Below, piece after piece: positions 25,575 to 34,903 of a stretch of 64,000 nt of DNA. The notes beneath the pieces are model-generated. The model was not told the origin of the DNA and ran no database searches. It saw nothing but the letters and a program-made list of their open reading frames with translations. The DNA is taken from NCBI GenBank assembly GCA_965235095.1, contig OZ249405.1. One strand, written 5' to 3'. The first letter of the stretch is position 1. Each line of letters opens with the position of its first letter. Source of the DNA: Fontibacterium abundans (GTDB taxonomy: Bacteria > Pseudomonadota > Alphaproteobacteria > Pelagibacterales > Pelagibacteraceae). A program made the translations under genes and the position numbers.

Positions 25575-27488
25575 TTAGCCGTTCTTTTTGTTATCGTCTT
25601 TTACTTCTTCAAATTCGGCATCAACTACATCTTTTTTATCATCAGGTTTATTATCTGTTTTTGAAGCACCAGCCGTGTCTTGCTGAGCTTTATAAATGGC
25701 CTCACCTAACTTCATAGAAGACGTCATTAATTGCTGAGTTTTAGTTTTGATATCTTCAGTTTTATCAGATTTAATAGCCTCTTTTAAATCTTCCATATCT
25801 TTTTCAATTGCTTTTTTATCAGCTTCTGAAATTTTGCTTCCGTGTTCTTTTAAACTCTGTTCTGTTGAAGCTATTAAAGAGTCCGCGTGATTTTTTGCAT
25901 CAACTTCTTCTCTTTTCTTTTTATCAGCCTCTTTGTTAGCCTCTGCTTCTTTAACCATTTTTTGAATTTCTTCATCGGTTAAACCACCTGAAGCTTGAAT
26001 TTGAATTTTTTGTTCTTTTCCAGTTCCCTTATCTTTTGCAGAAACATTAACAATACCATTTGCATCAATATCAAAAGTTACTTCGATTTGAGGAACGCCT
26101 CTTGGTGCTGGCGCAATGCCTGTTAGTTCAAAGTTACCAAGTAATTTATTATCATTAGCCATTTCTCTTTCACCTTGAAAAACTCTAATAGTTACAGCTG
26201 GCTGATTATTTTCAGCAGTTGAGAATGTTTGACTTTTTTTAGTTGGGATTGTTGTATTTTTTTCAATTAATCTTGTGAATACACCTCCTAAAGTCTCAAT
26301 ACCAAGAGACAATGGAGTAACATCAAGAAGAAGAACGTCTTTAACATCACCTTGTAATACACCCGCCTGAACAGCAGCACCTAAAGCAACCACTTCATCA
26401 GGGTTAACACTTTGATTTGGTTCTTTTCCAAAGAAACTTTTAACTGCTTCAACAACTTTTGGCATTCTTGTCATTCCTCCAACAAGAATAACTTCATTAA
26501 TTTCAGATGCAGAATAACCAGAATCTTTTAGAGCAATTTTGCAAGGTTCTATAGTTTTCTCAATTAGCTCTGCAGTAAGAGCTTCAAGCTTTGCCCTTGT
26601 GATTTTCATGTTAACGTGTTTTGGACCGCTTTTATCCGCTGTAATGAAAGGTAAATTTACTTCAGTTTGAGCTGAAGAAGATAATTCGATTTTAGCTTTT
26701 TCAGCAGCTTCCCTTATTCTTTGTAATGCTAATTTGTCAGTTTTTAAATTAATTCCGCTTTCTTTTTTAAATTCTTCGATAATATAATCTGTTACTACGG
26801 CATCAAAGTCGTCACCCCCCAAAGAAGTGTTTCCATTTGTAGATTTAACTTCAAATACTCCATCACCTAATTCAAGAACTGAAATATCAAAAGTACCACC
26901 ACCTAAATCGTATACAGCAATAGTTTTGGCTTTTTTCTTATCAAGACCATAAGCAAGTGCTGCTGCTGTTGGCTCATTTATAATTCTTAAAACTTCAAGA
27001 CCTGCAATTTTCCCAGCATCTTTAGTTGCTTGTCTTTGTGCATCATTAAAATAAGCAGGAACCGTTATAACTGCTTGCTTTACTTCGCTACCAAGATATT
27101 TTTCAGCAGACTCTTTCATCTTCATTAAAATAAAAGCAGAAATTTGACTTGGAGAATATTTCTTATCACGAGATTGAACCCACGCATCAGTACCGTTATC
27201 CGATTTTATTACTTTGTATGGAAGTCCCTGTATTTCTTTTTTTAAATTTGAATCATCAAAACTTTTTCCAATTAATCTTTTAACTGAGAAGAAAGTATTT
27301 TCAGGATTTGTTACCGCCTGTCTTTTTGCAGGAAGGCCAACTAATTTTTCACCAGATTCTGTAAAAGCCACAATAGAAGGAGTTGTTCGAACACCTTCTG
27401 CATTCTCTAATACTTTTGGCTGCGCACCATCCATAATGGCAACGCATGAGTTTGTGGTTCCTAAATCTATTCCAATTATTTTTGACAT
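25575..27488 (-). CDS. dnaK: Chaperone DnaK (Hsp70)
   Basis: DnaK binds hydrophobic peptides in an ATP-driven cycle with DnaJ and GrpE. The 637-residue protein has the three Hsp70 signatures: IGIDLGTTNSCV (5-16), VYDLGGGTFDISVLE and VILVGGMTRMPKV, the conserved linker DVLLLDVTPLSLGIETLGG, the substrate-binding domain and a C-terminal acidic tail with EFEEVKDDNKK. A probable heat-shock promoter lies 32-61 bases upstream of the start codon in the 120-base gap behind grpE. Order grpE-dnaK-dnaJ on one strand is typical; a CIRCE operator is not visible. Confidence 0.98.
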   Translation of the reverse strand: MSKIIGIDLGTTNSCVAIMDGAQPKVLENAEGVRTTPSIVAFTESGEKLVGLPAKRQAVTNPENTFFSVKRLIGKSFDDSNLKKEIQGLPYKVIKSDNGTDAWVQSRDKKYSPSQISAFILMKMKESAEKYLGSEVKQAVITVPAYFNDAQRQATKDAGKIAGLEVLRIINEPTAAALAYGLDKKKAKTIAVYDLGGGTFDISVLELGDGVFEVKSTNGNTSLGGDDFDAVVTDYIIEEFKKESGINLKTDKLALQRIREAAEKAKIELSSSAQTEVNLPFITADKSGPKHVNMKITRAKLEALTAELIEKTIEPCKIALKDSGYSASEINEVILVGGMTRMPKVVEAVKSFFGKEPNQSVNPDEVVALGAAVQAGVLQGDVKDVLLLDVTPLSLGIETLGGVFTRLIEKNTTIPTKKSQTFSTAENNQPAVTIRVFQGEREMANDNKLLGNFELTGIAPAPRGVPQIEVTFDIDANGIVNVSAKDKGTGKEQKIQIQASGGLTDEEIQKMVKEAEANKEADKKKREEVDAKNHADSLIASTEQSLKEHGSKISEADKKAIEKDMEDLKEAIKSDKTEDIKTKTQQLMTSSMKLGEAIYKAQQDTAGASKTDNKPDDKKDVVDAEFEEVKDDNKKNG

Positions 27489-27519
27489 AAAATTCTATTT
27501 TTAAATTAATTTGTTAACC

Positions 27520-27549
27520 CTATGTGGTGCTTAATTTTAAGATTACAAC
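27520..27549 (-). promoter_or_regulatory. Candidate sigma-32 (RpoH) promoter of dnaK
   Basis: Read on the minus strand: GTTGTAA, a 15-base spacer, then CCACATAG. These match the RpoH consensus CTTGAAA-N11..16-CCCCATNT at five of seven and six of eight positions. Transcription would start about 25 bases before the dnaK ATG. This is a visual match only. Confidence 0.4.
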
Positions 27550-27608
27550 CTTTGAGGCTAAATTTTTTTTATTAAAAAACCCTTAATTTATTTGGCTTTA
27601 TTGAGCTA

Positions 27609-28166
27609 TTAATTGGTATTAGTCTTTTTTTTAGAAATAGACACTAGAGCAGGTCTTAAAAGTCTATCATTTAACGTATAGCCTTTTTGAATTTCATTTA
27701 TAACCATTCCATCTTCTTGTTCGCTTTCAACTTCATTCAACGCTTGATGAAAATTTGGATCAAATTTTTTGCCCATAGATTCAAATGATTTGATTCCATT
27801 CTTATCAAAACTATTTATTAATTCTTTTTCAATAAGCTCAATTCCAAGCATCGTATCTTTAAATTCATCTGATTTAAATTTAGGATTGTCTTTAAACAAA
27901 CCAAAGGCTCTTTCTAAATTATCAGCAAGGTTAAGAATTTCTCTAGCAAAAGAAGAGGAGCTATATTTAATTAAATCTTCTCTTTCTTTTTCGTGAATTT
28001 TTCTAAGATTTTGGTTTTCGGCTAGTGAGCGAAGTAACTTATCATTTAATTCTTCGATTTTTTTCTCAAGATTAATTTCTAGATTAGGTTCTACCCCATT
28101 ATTTTCTGGAGCATCTATTTTTTGTTCTTGATCTTTATTAGAATTAGTTTCTTCGTTATTATTCAT
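27609..28166 (-). CDS. grpE: Nucleotide-exchange factor GrpE
   Basis: GrpE releases ADP from DnaK. The 185-residue protein has a charged N-terminal segment (1-30), a long coiled coil (about 30-95 with LEKKIEELNDKLLRSLAENQNLRK) and the beta domain with GIKSFESMGKKFDPNFHQALNEVE and VINEIQKGYTLNDRLLRPALVSIS, the GrpE signature. It is the upstream gene of grpE-dnaK-dnaJ and faces rph across 78 bases. In many alphaproteobacteria hrcA sits between rph and grpE; it is absent here. Confidence 0.96.
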   Translation of the reverse strand: MNNNEETNSNKDQEQKIDAPENNGVEPNLEINLEKKIEELNDKLLRSLAENQNLRKIHEKEREDLIKYSSSSFAREILNLADNLERAFGLFKDNPKFKSDEFKDTMLGIELIEKELINSFDKNGIKSFESMGKKFDPNFHQALNEVESEQEDGMVINEIQKGYTLNDRLLRPALVSISKKKTNTN

Positions 28167-28208
28167 AAGCTTATATATTTAGAGCAATACTTTATAATTT
28201 TTTTGACA

Positions 28209-28237
28209 TATATAGGTACTATATTTCAGATTTCTAG
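28209..28237 (-). promoter_or_regulatory. Candidate sigma-32 (RpoH) promoter of grpE
   Basis: Read on the minus strand: CTAGAAA, a 14-base spacer, then CCTATATA. The first matches CTTGAAA at six of seven positions and the second resembles the alphaproteobacterial RpoH -10 (CCTATAT). Initiation would fall near 28202, about 35 bases before the grpE ATG. Visual match only, but spacing agrees with the dnaK candidate. Confidence 0.45.
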
Positions 28238-28244
28238 CTTTATT

Positions 28245-28961
28245 ATGAGAAAAGATAACAGAGATAATCTTAGTTTAAGAAAAATTGAGATAATTCCAAA
28301 TTTTATTAAAAATTCAGAAGGTTCGTGCCTTGTTAAGTTTGGAGAAACACAAGTCGTTTGTACCGCTTCAGTTGATTCAAAAGTTCCAAGATGGCTTGTT
28401 GGTTCAGGAAAAGGCTGGGTAACAGCAGAATATGGAATGTTACCAAGATCTACCCATGAAAGAATGAGACGAGAGGCTGCGGTTGGTAAAATAGGAGGAA
28501 GAACATCTGAAATTCAAAGATTAATTGGAAGATCATTAAGAGCTGTTGTTGATCTAGGATTGTTAAATGAAAAATTAATTACAATTGATTGTGATGTTTT
28601 AACTGCAGATGGCGGAACAAGAACAGCGGCCATTACAGGTGGTTTTGTTGCATTAAAATTATGTATTGAGCATTTACTTCGAAATAAAGAAATTAAAACA
28701 AATCCAATGCAACAATATATAGCGGCGGTTAGTTGTGGAATTGTAGATGGTAAAATTTTATTAGATTTAAATTATGAAGAAGACAGCAAAGCAGATATCG
28801 ATGCTAACTTTGTTATAACTGAGAATATGCAATTAGTTGAAATTCAGGCAACAGGGGAGAGAAAGACATTTTCAGATCAAGATCTAAGCGAAATGCTAAA
28901 AATTTCAAAGAGCGCAATAAAAGAAATAATACAACATCAAAAGTCTTGTTTTGAAAAATAA
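28245..28961 (+). CDS. rph: Ribonuclease PH
   Basis: RNase PH is a phosphate-dependent exonuclease that trims tRNA 3' ends. From ATG 28245 the protein has 238 residues, the usual length, starting MRKDNRDNLSLRKI. Diagnostic segments are CLVKFGETQVVCTASV, WVTAEYGMLPRSTHERM, GRTSEIQRLIGRSLRAVVD and LTADGGTRTAAITG. The frame is open back to 28122, but that extension would overlap grpE and is hydrophobic without family similarity. The start lies 78 bases from divergent grpE, and rdgB overlaps its 3' end. Confidence 0.97.
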   Translation: MRKDNRDNLSLRKIEIIPNFIKNSEGSCLVKFGETQVVCTASVDSKVPRWLVGSGKGWVTAEYGMLPRSTHERMRREAAVGKIGGRTSEIQRLIGRSLRAVVDLGLLNEKLITIDCDVLTADGGTRTAAITGGFVALKLCIEHLLRNKEIKTNPMQQYIAAVSCGIVDGKILLDLNYEEDSKADIDANFVITENMQLVEIQATGERKTFSDQDLSEMLKISKSAIKEIIQHQKSCFEK

Positions 28962-29568
28962 GTTAAAAAATTTAAAAAATATAAAATCTTTATTGATAGC
29001 TACCAACAATAAAGGAAAACTTTCAGAAATAAAAAAATTATTACCCAGACATATTACCTTTTATAGTCCAAAAGATTTTAACCTAATCGAACCTATCGAG
29101 AATGATAAAACATTTGAAGGCAATGCTGTAATTAAAGCAAGATATTGTGCCGAAAAATCAAAATTAATATCTTTATCCGATGACTCAGGACTGGAGATAA
29201 CAACTTTAAATGGGGATCCTGGGATTTATTCAGCAAGATGGGCAGGAAAGAACAAAGATTTTAAATTAGCAATTAAAAAAGTTTATTCAAAACTAAAAAA
29301 TAAGAAAAAACTAAACAAAAATAATAATGCTAGATTTTATTGTTCATTAGCAATTGCTTTTCCAAATGGAGAATACAAAACGTTTAGTGGAACGGTTAAT
29401 GGTAAAATTTCATCAACTCCTAAAGGTAATAATGGATTCGGCTATGATCCTATATTTATTCCAAATGGCTATAAAAAAACTTTTGGCGAGATTAAGGCCA
29501 ATACAAAGGATAAAATTAGTCATCGTTATAAGGCGTTTAATAAAATAAAAAGATATTTTAAATATTAG
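28951..29568 (+). CDS. rdgB: dITP/XTP pyrophosphatase (RdgB/HAM1 family)
   Basis: This housecleaning enzyme hydrolyses dITP, ITP and XTP to monophosphates, keeping non-canonical purines out of nucleic acids. The 205-residue protein has LIATNNKGKLSEIKKLL, the SDDSGLEI active-site motif, YSARWAG, and KGNNGFGYDPIFIP, all in the expected order. The likely start is TTG 28951, which overlaps rph by 11 bases; no ATG is available before the first conserved motif. rph-rdgB coupling is standard in alphaproteobacteria (often followed by hemW, which is missing here) and rsmI follows after 4 bases. Confidence 0.95.
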   Translation: MKNKLKNLKNIKSLLIATNNKGKLSEIKKLLPRHITFYSPKDFNLIEPIENDKTFEGNAVIKARYCAEKSKLISLSDDSGLEITTLNGDPGIYSARWAGKNKDFKLAIKKVYSKLKNKKKLNKNNNARFYCSLAIAFPNGEYKTFSGTVNGKISSTPKGNNGFGYDPIFIPNGYKKTFGEIKANTKDKISHRYKAFNKIKRYFKY

Positions 29569-29572
29569 ATTT

Positions 29573-30427
29573 ATGGAAAATATTAAATTTATAGATCAGA
29601 ATTTAGAAAAGGGGCTCTATTTAGTTTCAACACCCATTGGAAATTTAGCAGATATTACAATACGTGCTTTAAATATTTTAAAAAAATCAGATATTATTTT
29701 ATGTGAAGACAGAAGAGTTTCAAAAAAATTATTAGATTATTATGACATTAAAGCTCAATTATTTTCATATCATAAGTTTAACGAAAAAGAATCAGTTGAA
29801 AAAATATTAGAAATTTTTAAAAAAAATAAAATTGTATCTTTAATAAGTGATGCAGGGACGCCGTTAATATCTGATCCTGGAAAAATTTTAATAAATGAGA
29901 TTGAAAAAAATAATATAAAAATTATTCCAGTACCCGGAGCATCAGCAGTGACAGCAGCTTTTAGTTTGGCTGGTTATAGTGATGATTATTATTTTTATGG
30001 ATTTTTACCTAAAAAGTTAGGAGAGAGAAAAAAAGTTTACGAAAAATTTTCTAATTTAGAAAGTTCAATTATTATATTTTTACCAGCTAGAGACTTAGTT
30101 TCTATAATAAAAGAAATGAAGGAGTTTCTTGGTGAAAGACAGATATTAGTTGCTAAAGAAATTACAAAAATACATGAGAATATAATCAAAGGAACGCTCG
30201 CTAATATTCTTGATAAAGTTAAATCAATTGTTCTTAAAGGGGAGGTTACAATAGTGTTGTCTTCTGAAACGAATAAAAATAAAGACCAAAATGTTGATTT
30301 AAATAAAGAAATTTTAGATTTATCAAAAAAAATGAAAACAGCAGATCTTGCAAAATACTTATCTAAGAAATTTAAATTTTCTAAAAAAGAAATTTATAAA
30401 AAAATTTTAATGTTAGATAAAAAATAA
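29573..30427 (+). CDS. rsmI: 16S rRNA (cytidine1402-2'-O)-methyltransferase RsmI
   Basis: RsmI methylates the ribose of C1402 in the ribosomal decoding centre. The 284-residue protein is a tetrapyrrole-methylase fold with LYLVSTPIGNLADITIRALNIL at the N-terminus, CEDRRVSKKLLDYY, SLISDAGTPLISDPG and PVPGASAVTAAFSLAG, all RsmI hallmarks. The C-terminus is Lys-rich. It begins 4 bases after rdgB, and its TAA shares one base with the ATG of the BON lipoprotein gene (TAATG), which suggests coupled translation. Confidence 0.95.
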   Translation: MENIKFIDQNLEKGLYLVSTPIGNLADITIRALNILKKSDIILCEDRRVSKKLLDYYDIKAQLFSYHKFNEKESVEKILEIFKKNKIVSLISDAGTPLISDPGKILINEIEKNNIKIIPVPGASAVTAAFSLAGYSDDYYFYGFLPKKLGERKKVYEKFSNLESSIIIFLPARDLVSIIKEMKEFLGERQILVAKEITKIHENIIKGTLANILDKVKSIVLKGEVTIVLSSETNKNKDQNVDLNKEILDLSKKMKTADLAKYLSKKFKFSKKEIYKKILMLDKK

Positions 30428-31014
30428 TGAAATTTCTAAAAGTAATTTTTATATTTTTGTTTTTAACGTCGTGTATTGGAAATTTTACATCAACCGTTTT
30501 TGGTATTGGTGTTAATATTAATTTAGATCCAAGATCTCCAGGATTATATTTAGATGATAAATTAGCAGAAACACTTATCATGAAGAAAATTGTTCAGAAC
30601 AATTACAAACAAATATTTTTAAATGTTAAAGTTATAGATGGAACTGCTATTTTAAGTGGTCGAGTTGAAAAAGCTGAAGATAAATTAAAAATGACAAAAT
30701 TTGCATGGGAAACAGCAGGTATCAAAGCTGTGAGAAATGACATTGTTATTGCTGATGAAACTTCTTTCAGACAAAGAGCAAAAGATTTATTAATATCTTC
30801 ACAATTAAGTGCGGCGTTATTAATTAATAAAAAAATTAATTCACGAAATTACAATTTAGAAACTATTAATGGTAAGATTTATATTTATGGAATGGCAAAA
30901 ACTACAGCTGAACTTGAAGAAGTTGTTAAAGAGGCAAAATTAATACCTGATGTAGTAGAGATTGTTCCAAGTATTATTCTTGCTGATAATTTATCTAGAA
31001 GAAATTATCTTTAA
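30427..31014 (+). CDS. BON-domain outer-membrane lipoprotein (DolP/YraP-like)
   Basis: The 195-residue protein has a lipoprotein signal ending LTSC (Cys16) and two BON domains: about 45-115 (ETLIMKKIVQNNYKQIFLNVKVIDGTAILSGRVEKAEDK) and 118-190 (INSRNYNLETINGKIYIYGMAKTTAELEEVVKEA). BON domains bind phospholipid surfaces, and DolP-type proteins support outer-membrane integrity. rsmI-(yraN)-BON lipoprotein order recurs in Proteobacteria; yraN is absent here. Translation is coupled to rsmI by TAATG, and its stop overlaps the stop of convergent maeB by 4 bases. Confidence 0.86.
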   Translation: MKFLKVIFIFLFLTSCIGNFTSTVFGIGVNINLDPRSPGLYLDDKLAETLIMKKIVQNNYKQIFLNVKVIDGTAILSGRVEKAEDKLKMTKFAWETAGIKAVRNDIVIADETSFRQRAKDLLISSQLSAALLINKKINSRNYNLETINGKIYIYGMAKTTAELEEVVKEAKLIPDVVEIVPSIILADNLSRRNYL

Positions 31015-33278
31015 TTCTTTTTATACTTAATTACATCTGAAGAAAAAGCAGCAATAGCTGCCATATTAAAGATATCAGAAACTTTTGATCTTAAAGTTGC
31101 AATCTCAATAGGTTTATTTAACCCAATTAATAAAGGACCAATTAATGTGCTGCCACCCAGTTCTTTGAGTAACTTTGTAGAAATTGCAGCACTGTGAATT
31201 GCTGGCATAATTAAAATATTTGCAGGAGCTGATAATTTTGAAAACGGATAGATAGTTTTAAATTTTGGATTTAAAGCTACATCCGGTTGCATTTCTCCTT
31301 CAAATTCAAAATCAACTTTTCTTTTCTCAAGTAAGTCTCTAGCCTCTCTTAAATGAATGCTTCTTTCAGACATTGGTTTTCCAAATGTTGAATGAGCAAG
31401 AAAAGCAACTCTTGGAGTAAAACCAAGATTTCTTGCGACTCTAGCTGAAGAGATAGCAATGTCAGCTAAATTTTCTGCAGTTGGATATTCATGAACGTTT
31501 GTATCTGCAATAAATACTGTCCCTTTTTTGGTAACAACAATTGTAAGTCCGAAAATAATTTCACCTGGTCTTTCATCTACAACGTATTTTATATTCTCCA
31601 AAGTGTCGCTGAAAGTTCTAGTCACACCTGTTACCATCGCATCGGCGTCTCCAAGATCCACCATACAAGATCCAAAAACAATTCTATTTGTTCTAATTAA
31701 TCTATCGCAATCTCTTTTTAAGAAACCTTTTCTTTGTAATCTATTATAAACATGATCCGTATATCTTTGTCTTTGTTTTTCATCTTTCGAATTATGAATT
31801 TCGATAGATTTATCTAATGTCAGACCAAGATCTTTAAGCTGCTGTGCAATTTTTTCGCTGCTGCCAATCAAAACAGGAGTTCCAAGTCCATTATTTTTAA
31901 AATCAATTGCGGCTCTAAGCATAGACTCTTCTTCCCCTTCAGCAAAAATAACTCTTTTTTGTTTTTTTCTTACTTGCGCATAAATGTTTTGTAAGAAACC
32001 AACGGAAGGATCTAATCTTGCAGCAAGACTATCTTTATATGCTGCGATATCTTCAATTTTCTTTTGTGCAACGCCACTTTTCATAGCAGCTTCGGCTACT
32101 GCAGCAGATACATTTCTAATCAATCTTGGATCAAAAGGAGACGGGATAATATAATTTTTTCCAAATTTTGGTCTTTCACCCCCGTAAGCTGCAACCACTT
32201 CATCTGGAACATCTTCTTTTGCAAGATCTGCTATTGCTCTTGCAGCAGCGATCTTCATTTCTTCATTAATAGTTTTTGCTCTACAATCTAAAGCTCCTCT
32301 AAAAATATATGGAAAACCCAAAACATTATTTACTTGGTTTGGATAATCGGATCTTCCAGTTGCAATAATTGCATCGCTTCTTGTTTGTTCAATTAGCTCA
32401 GGAAGAATCTCAGGATCAGGATTTGCGCAAGCAAATATAATTGGATCTTTTGCCATAGATTTTACCATTGCGGCTGTTACGACATTTTTTGCAGATAAAC
32501 CTAAAAATACATCTGCTCCTTTCATCGCCTCTTCTAAAGTTCTAAGCTTTGTATCTGCAGCATGCGCTGATTTAAATTGATCTACTTTTAGACGACCTTT
32601 ATAAATAACTCCTTCTTTGTCTAACATCACAACATTGTCATCTGGTAAACCCATTGCCTTTAATAATGATATGCACGAAAGCCCAGCAGCTCCTGCGCCG
32701 TTAGCAACAACTCTTACTTTTTTTATTGATTTTTTTACAATCTCCAGAGCATTTAAAATTCCAGCCACAGTAATAATAGCTGTTCCATGTTGGTCATCAT
32801 GAAAAACAGGAATTTTAAGTCTATTTTTTAACTCTTGTTCAATAATAAAACAATCTGGAGATGCGATATCTTCTAAGTTTATGCCTCCAAAACTATTTCC
32901 AATTTTAGCAACACAATTAATAATTTCTTCTGCATTTTGTGAATCAACCTCAATGTCAATTGAGTCAATATCGGCAAATCTTTTAAAAAGAACAGCCTTA
33001 CCTTCCATTACTGGTTTTGAAGCAAGTGCTCCCAAATTTCCAAGTCCTAAGATTGCAGTTCCGTTTGAAATAACGGCCACAGTATTTCCTTTGTTAGTGT
33101 AATCATAAGCTTTCGATGGATCTTTTGCTATCGCCTCGACAGGAACAGCAACACCAGGAGAATACGCAAGCGCCAAGTCTCTTTGCGTTGCCATCGGCTT
33201 GCTTGCTATTATTTCGATTTTTCCAGGCTTACCCTGACTATGATAGTCTAAAGCTTCTTTATCTGTAAACTTTTCCAT
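31011..33278 (-). CDS. maeB: NADP-dependent malic enzyme MaeB with C-terminal phosphotransacetylase-like domain
   Basis: The 755-residue protein is the long form of malic enzyme, converting malate to pyruvate and CO2 with NADP. The catalytic half (1 to about 425) shows YSPGVAVPVE, the GLGNLGALASKPVMEGKA segment (78-94), DIEVD and the HDDQHGTA motif (160-167), then a Rossmann NGAGAAGLSC. The second half (about 430-755) is phosphotransacetylase-like (RVIFAEGEEESMLRAA, FGSCMVDLGDADAMVTGVTRTF) and in studied homologues serves regulation by acetyl-CoA rather than catalysis. It diverges from murJ over 103 bases and converges on the BON gene. Confidence 0.95.
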   Translation of the reverse strand: MEKFTDKEALDYHSQGKPGKIEIIASKPMATQRDLALAYSPGVAVPVEAIAKDPSKAYDYTNKGNTVAVISNGTAILGLGNLGALASKPVMEGKAVLFKRFADIDSIDIEVDSQNAEEIINCVAKIGNSFGGINLEDIASPDCFIIEQELKNRLKIPVFHDDQHGTAIITVAGILNALEIVKKSIKKVRVVANGAGAAGLSCISLLKAMGLPDDNVVMLDKEGVIYKGRLKVDQFKSAHAADTKLRTLEEAMKGADVFLGLSAKNVVTAAMVKSMAKDPIIFACANPDPEILPELIEQTRSDAIIATGRSDYPNQVNNVLGFPYIFRGALDCRAKTINEEMKIAAARAIADLAKEDVPDEVVAAYGGERPKFGKNYIIPSPFDPRLIRNVSAAVAEAAMKSGVAQKKIEDIAAYKDSLAARLDPSVGFLQNIYAQVRKKQKRVIFAEGEEESMLRAAIDFKNNGLGTPVLIGSSEKIAQQLKDLGLTLDKSIEIHNSKDEKQRQRYTDHVYNRLQRKGFLKRDCDRLIRTNRIVFGSCMVDLGDADAMVTGVTRTFSDTLENIKYVVDERPGEIIFGLTIVVTKKGTVFIADTNVHEYPTAENLADIAISSARVARNLGFTPRVAFLAHSTFGKPMSERSIHLREARDLLEKRKVDFEFEGEMQPDVALNPKFKTIYPFSKLSAPANILIMPAIHSAAISTKLLKELGGSTLIGPLLIGLNKPIEIATLRSKVSDIFNMAAIAAFSSDVIKYKKN

Positions 33279-33381
33279 AATATTGTTTTTAATATAAATA
33301 AAACTGTAAGAAGAAGTTATTTTTCTTATACTAAGTTCTTAGATTTTAAATTATTAAAACAAAGTTGAAACTAAATATCAA

Positions 33382-34896
33382 ATGAATATTTTAAAAAATA
33401 TCTCTTATTTTGGCTTTTCGACTTTTTTGAGTAGAATTCTTGGATATTTAAGGGATACTTTAATTGCGGTGTTTCTTGGAACTTCTGCTGTTGCGGACGC
33501 ACTTTTTGTTGCATTTAGAATACCAAATACTTTTAGATCATTATTTGCGGAAGGTTCTTTTAATTCCGCTTTTATTCCAGCTTATACAAAGCAAAAGGGT
33601 AGTAAAAAAAATCATTTTGCAAATCAAATATTAAATTTATTAATTATTTTTATTCTTTTTATAATTTTTATTATTGAAATATTTACACCTGAGTTTTTAT
33701 TTCTTATTTCACCTGGATTTAAAGATATTGATGGAAAATTTGATCTTGCCGTAGACCTTAGCAGAATTACTATTCCATTTTTATTTTTTGTATCTATTTC
33801 ATCATTTCTTTCAGCTATTTTAAATTCAAAAGGAAAATTTTTCATTACTGCTGCAGCACCTATCATATTAAATATTTTATTAATTTTATCTTTAGTTTTT
33901 TTTAACAGTACTCATACAGAAATAGTTTATGCGTCTTCCTATGCGCTAACGATTGCGGGAATTATTCAGGTTATTTTTTTATTTTTCTTTGCAAAAAAAT
34001 ATTTCAAAATTAACTTAAGTTTTATTATTAATATTAATAATCAAGTAAAATCCTTTTTTAGTAAATTATTACCCAGTGTTTTTGCATCGGGGGTAAATCA
34101 AATAAATATTTTAATTGGCACAATTATTGCTTCATTTGAAAGTGGAGCAGTTTCTTATTTATATTACGCAGATAGAATTTATCAGTTGCCATTAGCTTTA
34201 ACTGGGATTGCAATAGCAACCGTTATCTTGCCAAGCTTATCTAAAGAAGTTTTTAAATCGAAATTAGTAAAAGTAAATTTTATTCAAAATCGCTCTTTAG
34301 AATTGTGTTTATTTTTATCGTTACCAGCAACAGTTGGAATTTTTCTTGCATCAGATCAGATTATATCGGCTTTATATGGTTATGGTTTTTTTGATGATGA
34401 AAGCGTTATCAATACCTCAGCAGCTCTCTTTTTATTTGGAATAGGACTGCCTGCTTTTGGATTAATTAAAATTTATTCAAGTTTTTATTTTGCAAGAAGT
34501 AATACAAAATTTCCTTTTTATTTGTCTTTATTCTCGGTGATTTTAAACATTTCAATTAGTCTTTCCTTATTTAATACTTATGGTTTTCTAATTATACCTC
34601 TTGCAACCAGCATCTCGGCTTGGCTAACAGTTATTATTTATCAACTAAATCTTATTAAATCCGGATATCATTCTTTTGATAAATTATTTGTTATTAGATT
34701 TATAAAATCAATTTTGTGCACATTAATTATGGGATTAATTCTTTCTGTTTTATTAAAACATTTTGCAAATTATTTAGAATCAAAAACGATATTAAAAGCG
34801 ATAATTTTAATATCTCTGGTTTTATTCTCGGCGTTTATCTACTTTTTAACTGCCTATTTTTTAAAAGCGTTTCGTATTAAAGATTTAAAGGTTTAA
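33382..34896 (+). CDS. murJ: Lipid II flippase MurJ
   Basis: MurJ flips the peptidoglycan precursor lipid II across the inner membrane. The 504-residue protein is almost wholly hydrophobic, with about 14 predicted spans, and shows the family opening GFSTFLSRILGYLRDTLIAVFLGTS (residues 11-35), DALFVAFRIPNTFRSLFAEGSFNSAFIPAY and a central GVNQINILIGTIIASF. The conserved Arg residues in the first two loops are present. murJ directly precedes trpS, as in other alphaproteobacteria. The start follows a 103-base gap shared with divergent maeB, so both promoters must be there. Confidence 0.95.
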   Translation: MNILKNISYFGFSTFLSRILGYLRDTLIAVFLGTSAVADALFVAFRIPNTFRSLFAEGSFNSAFIPAYTKQKGSKKNHFANQILNLLIIFILFIIFIIEIFTPEFLFLISPGFKDIDGKFDLAVDLSRITIPFLFFVSISSFLSAILNSKGKFFITAAAPIILNILLILSLVFFNSTHTEIVYASSYALTIAGIIQVIFLFFFAKKYFKINLSFIININNQVKSFFSKLLPSVFASGVNQINILIGTIIASFESGAVSYLYYADRIYQLPLALTGIAIATVILPSLSKEVFKSKLVKVNFIQNRSLELCLFLSLPATVGIFLASDQIISALYGYGFFDDESVINTSAALFLFGIGLPAFGLIKIYSSFYFARSNTKFPFYLSLFSVILNISISLSLFNTYGFLIIPLATSISAWLTVIIYQLNLIKSGYHSFDKLFVIRFIKSILCTLIMGLILSVLLKHFANYLESKTILKAIILISLVLFSAFIYFLTAYFLKAFRIKDLKV

Positions 34897-34903
34897 ATTT
34901 TAA

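Noticed and set aside
28203..28208. TTGACA upstream of rph as a -35 element
   Set aside because: The hexamer 17 bases further (TCAGAT) is a poor -10, and the region is better explained by the grpE promoter on the other strand.
28122..28244. N-terminal extension of rph back to 28122
   Set aside because: It would overlap grpE and the predicted grpE promoter, and the added residues have no similarity to RNase PH, which starts at ATG 28245.
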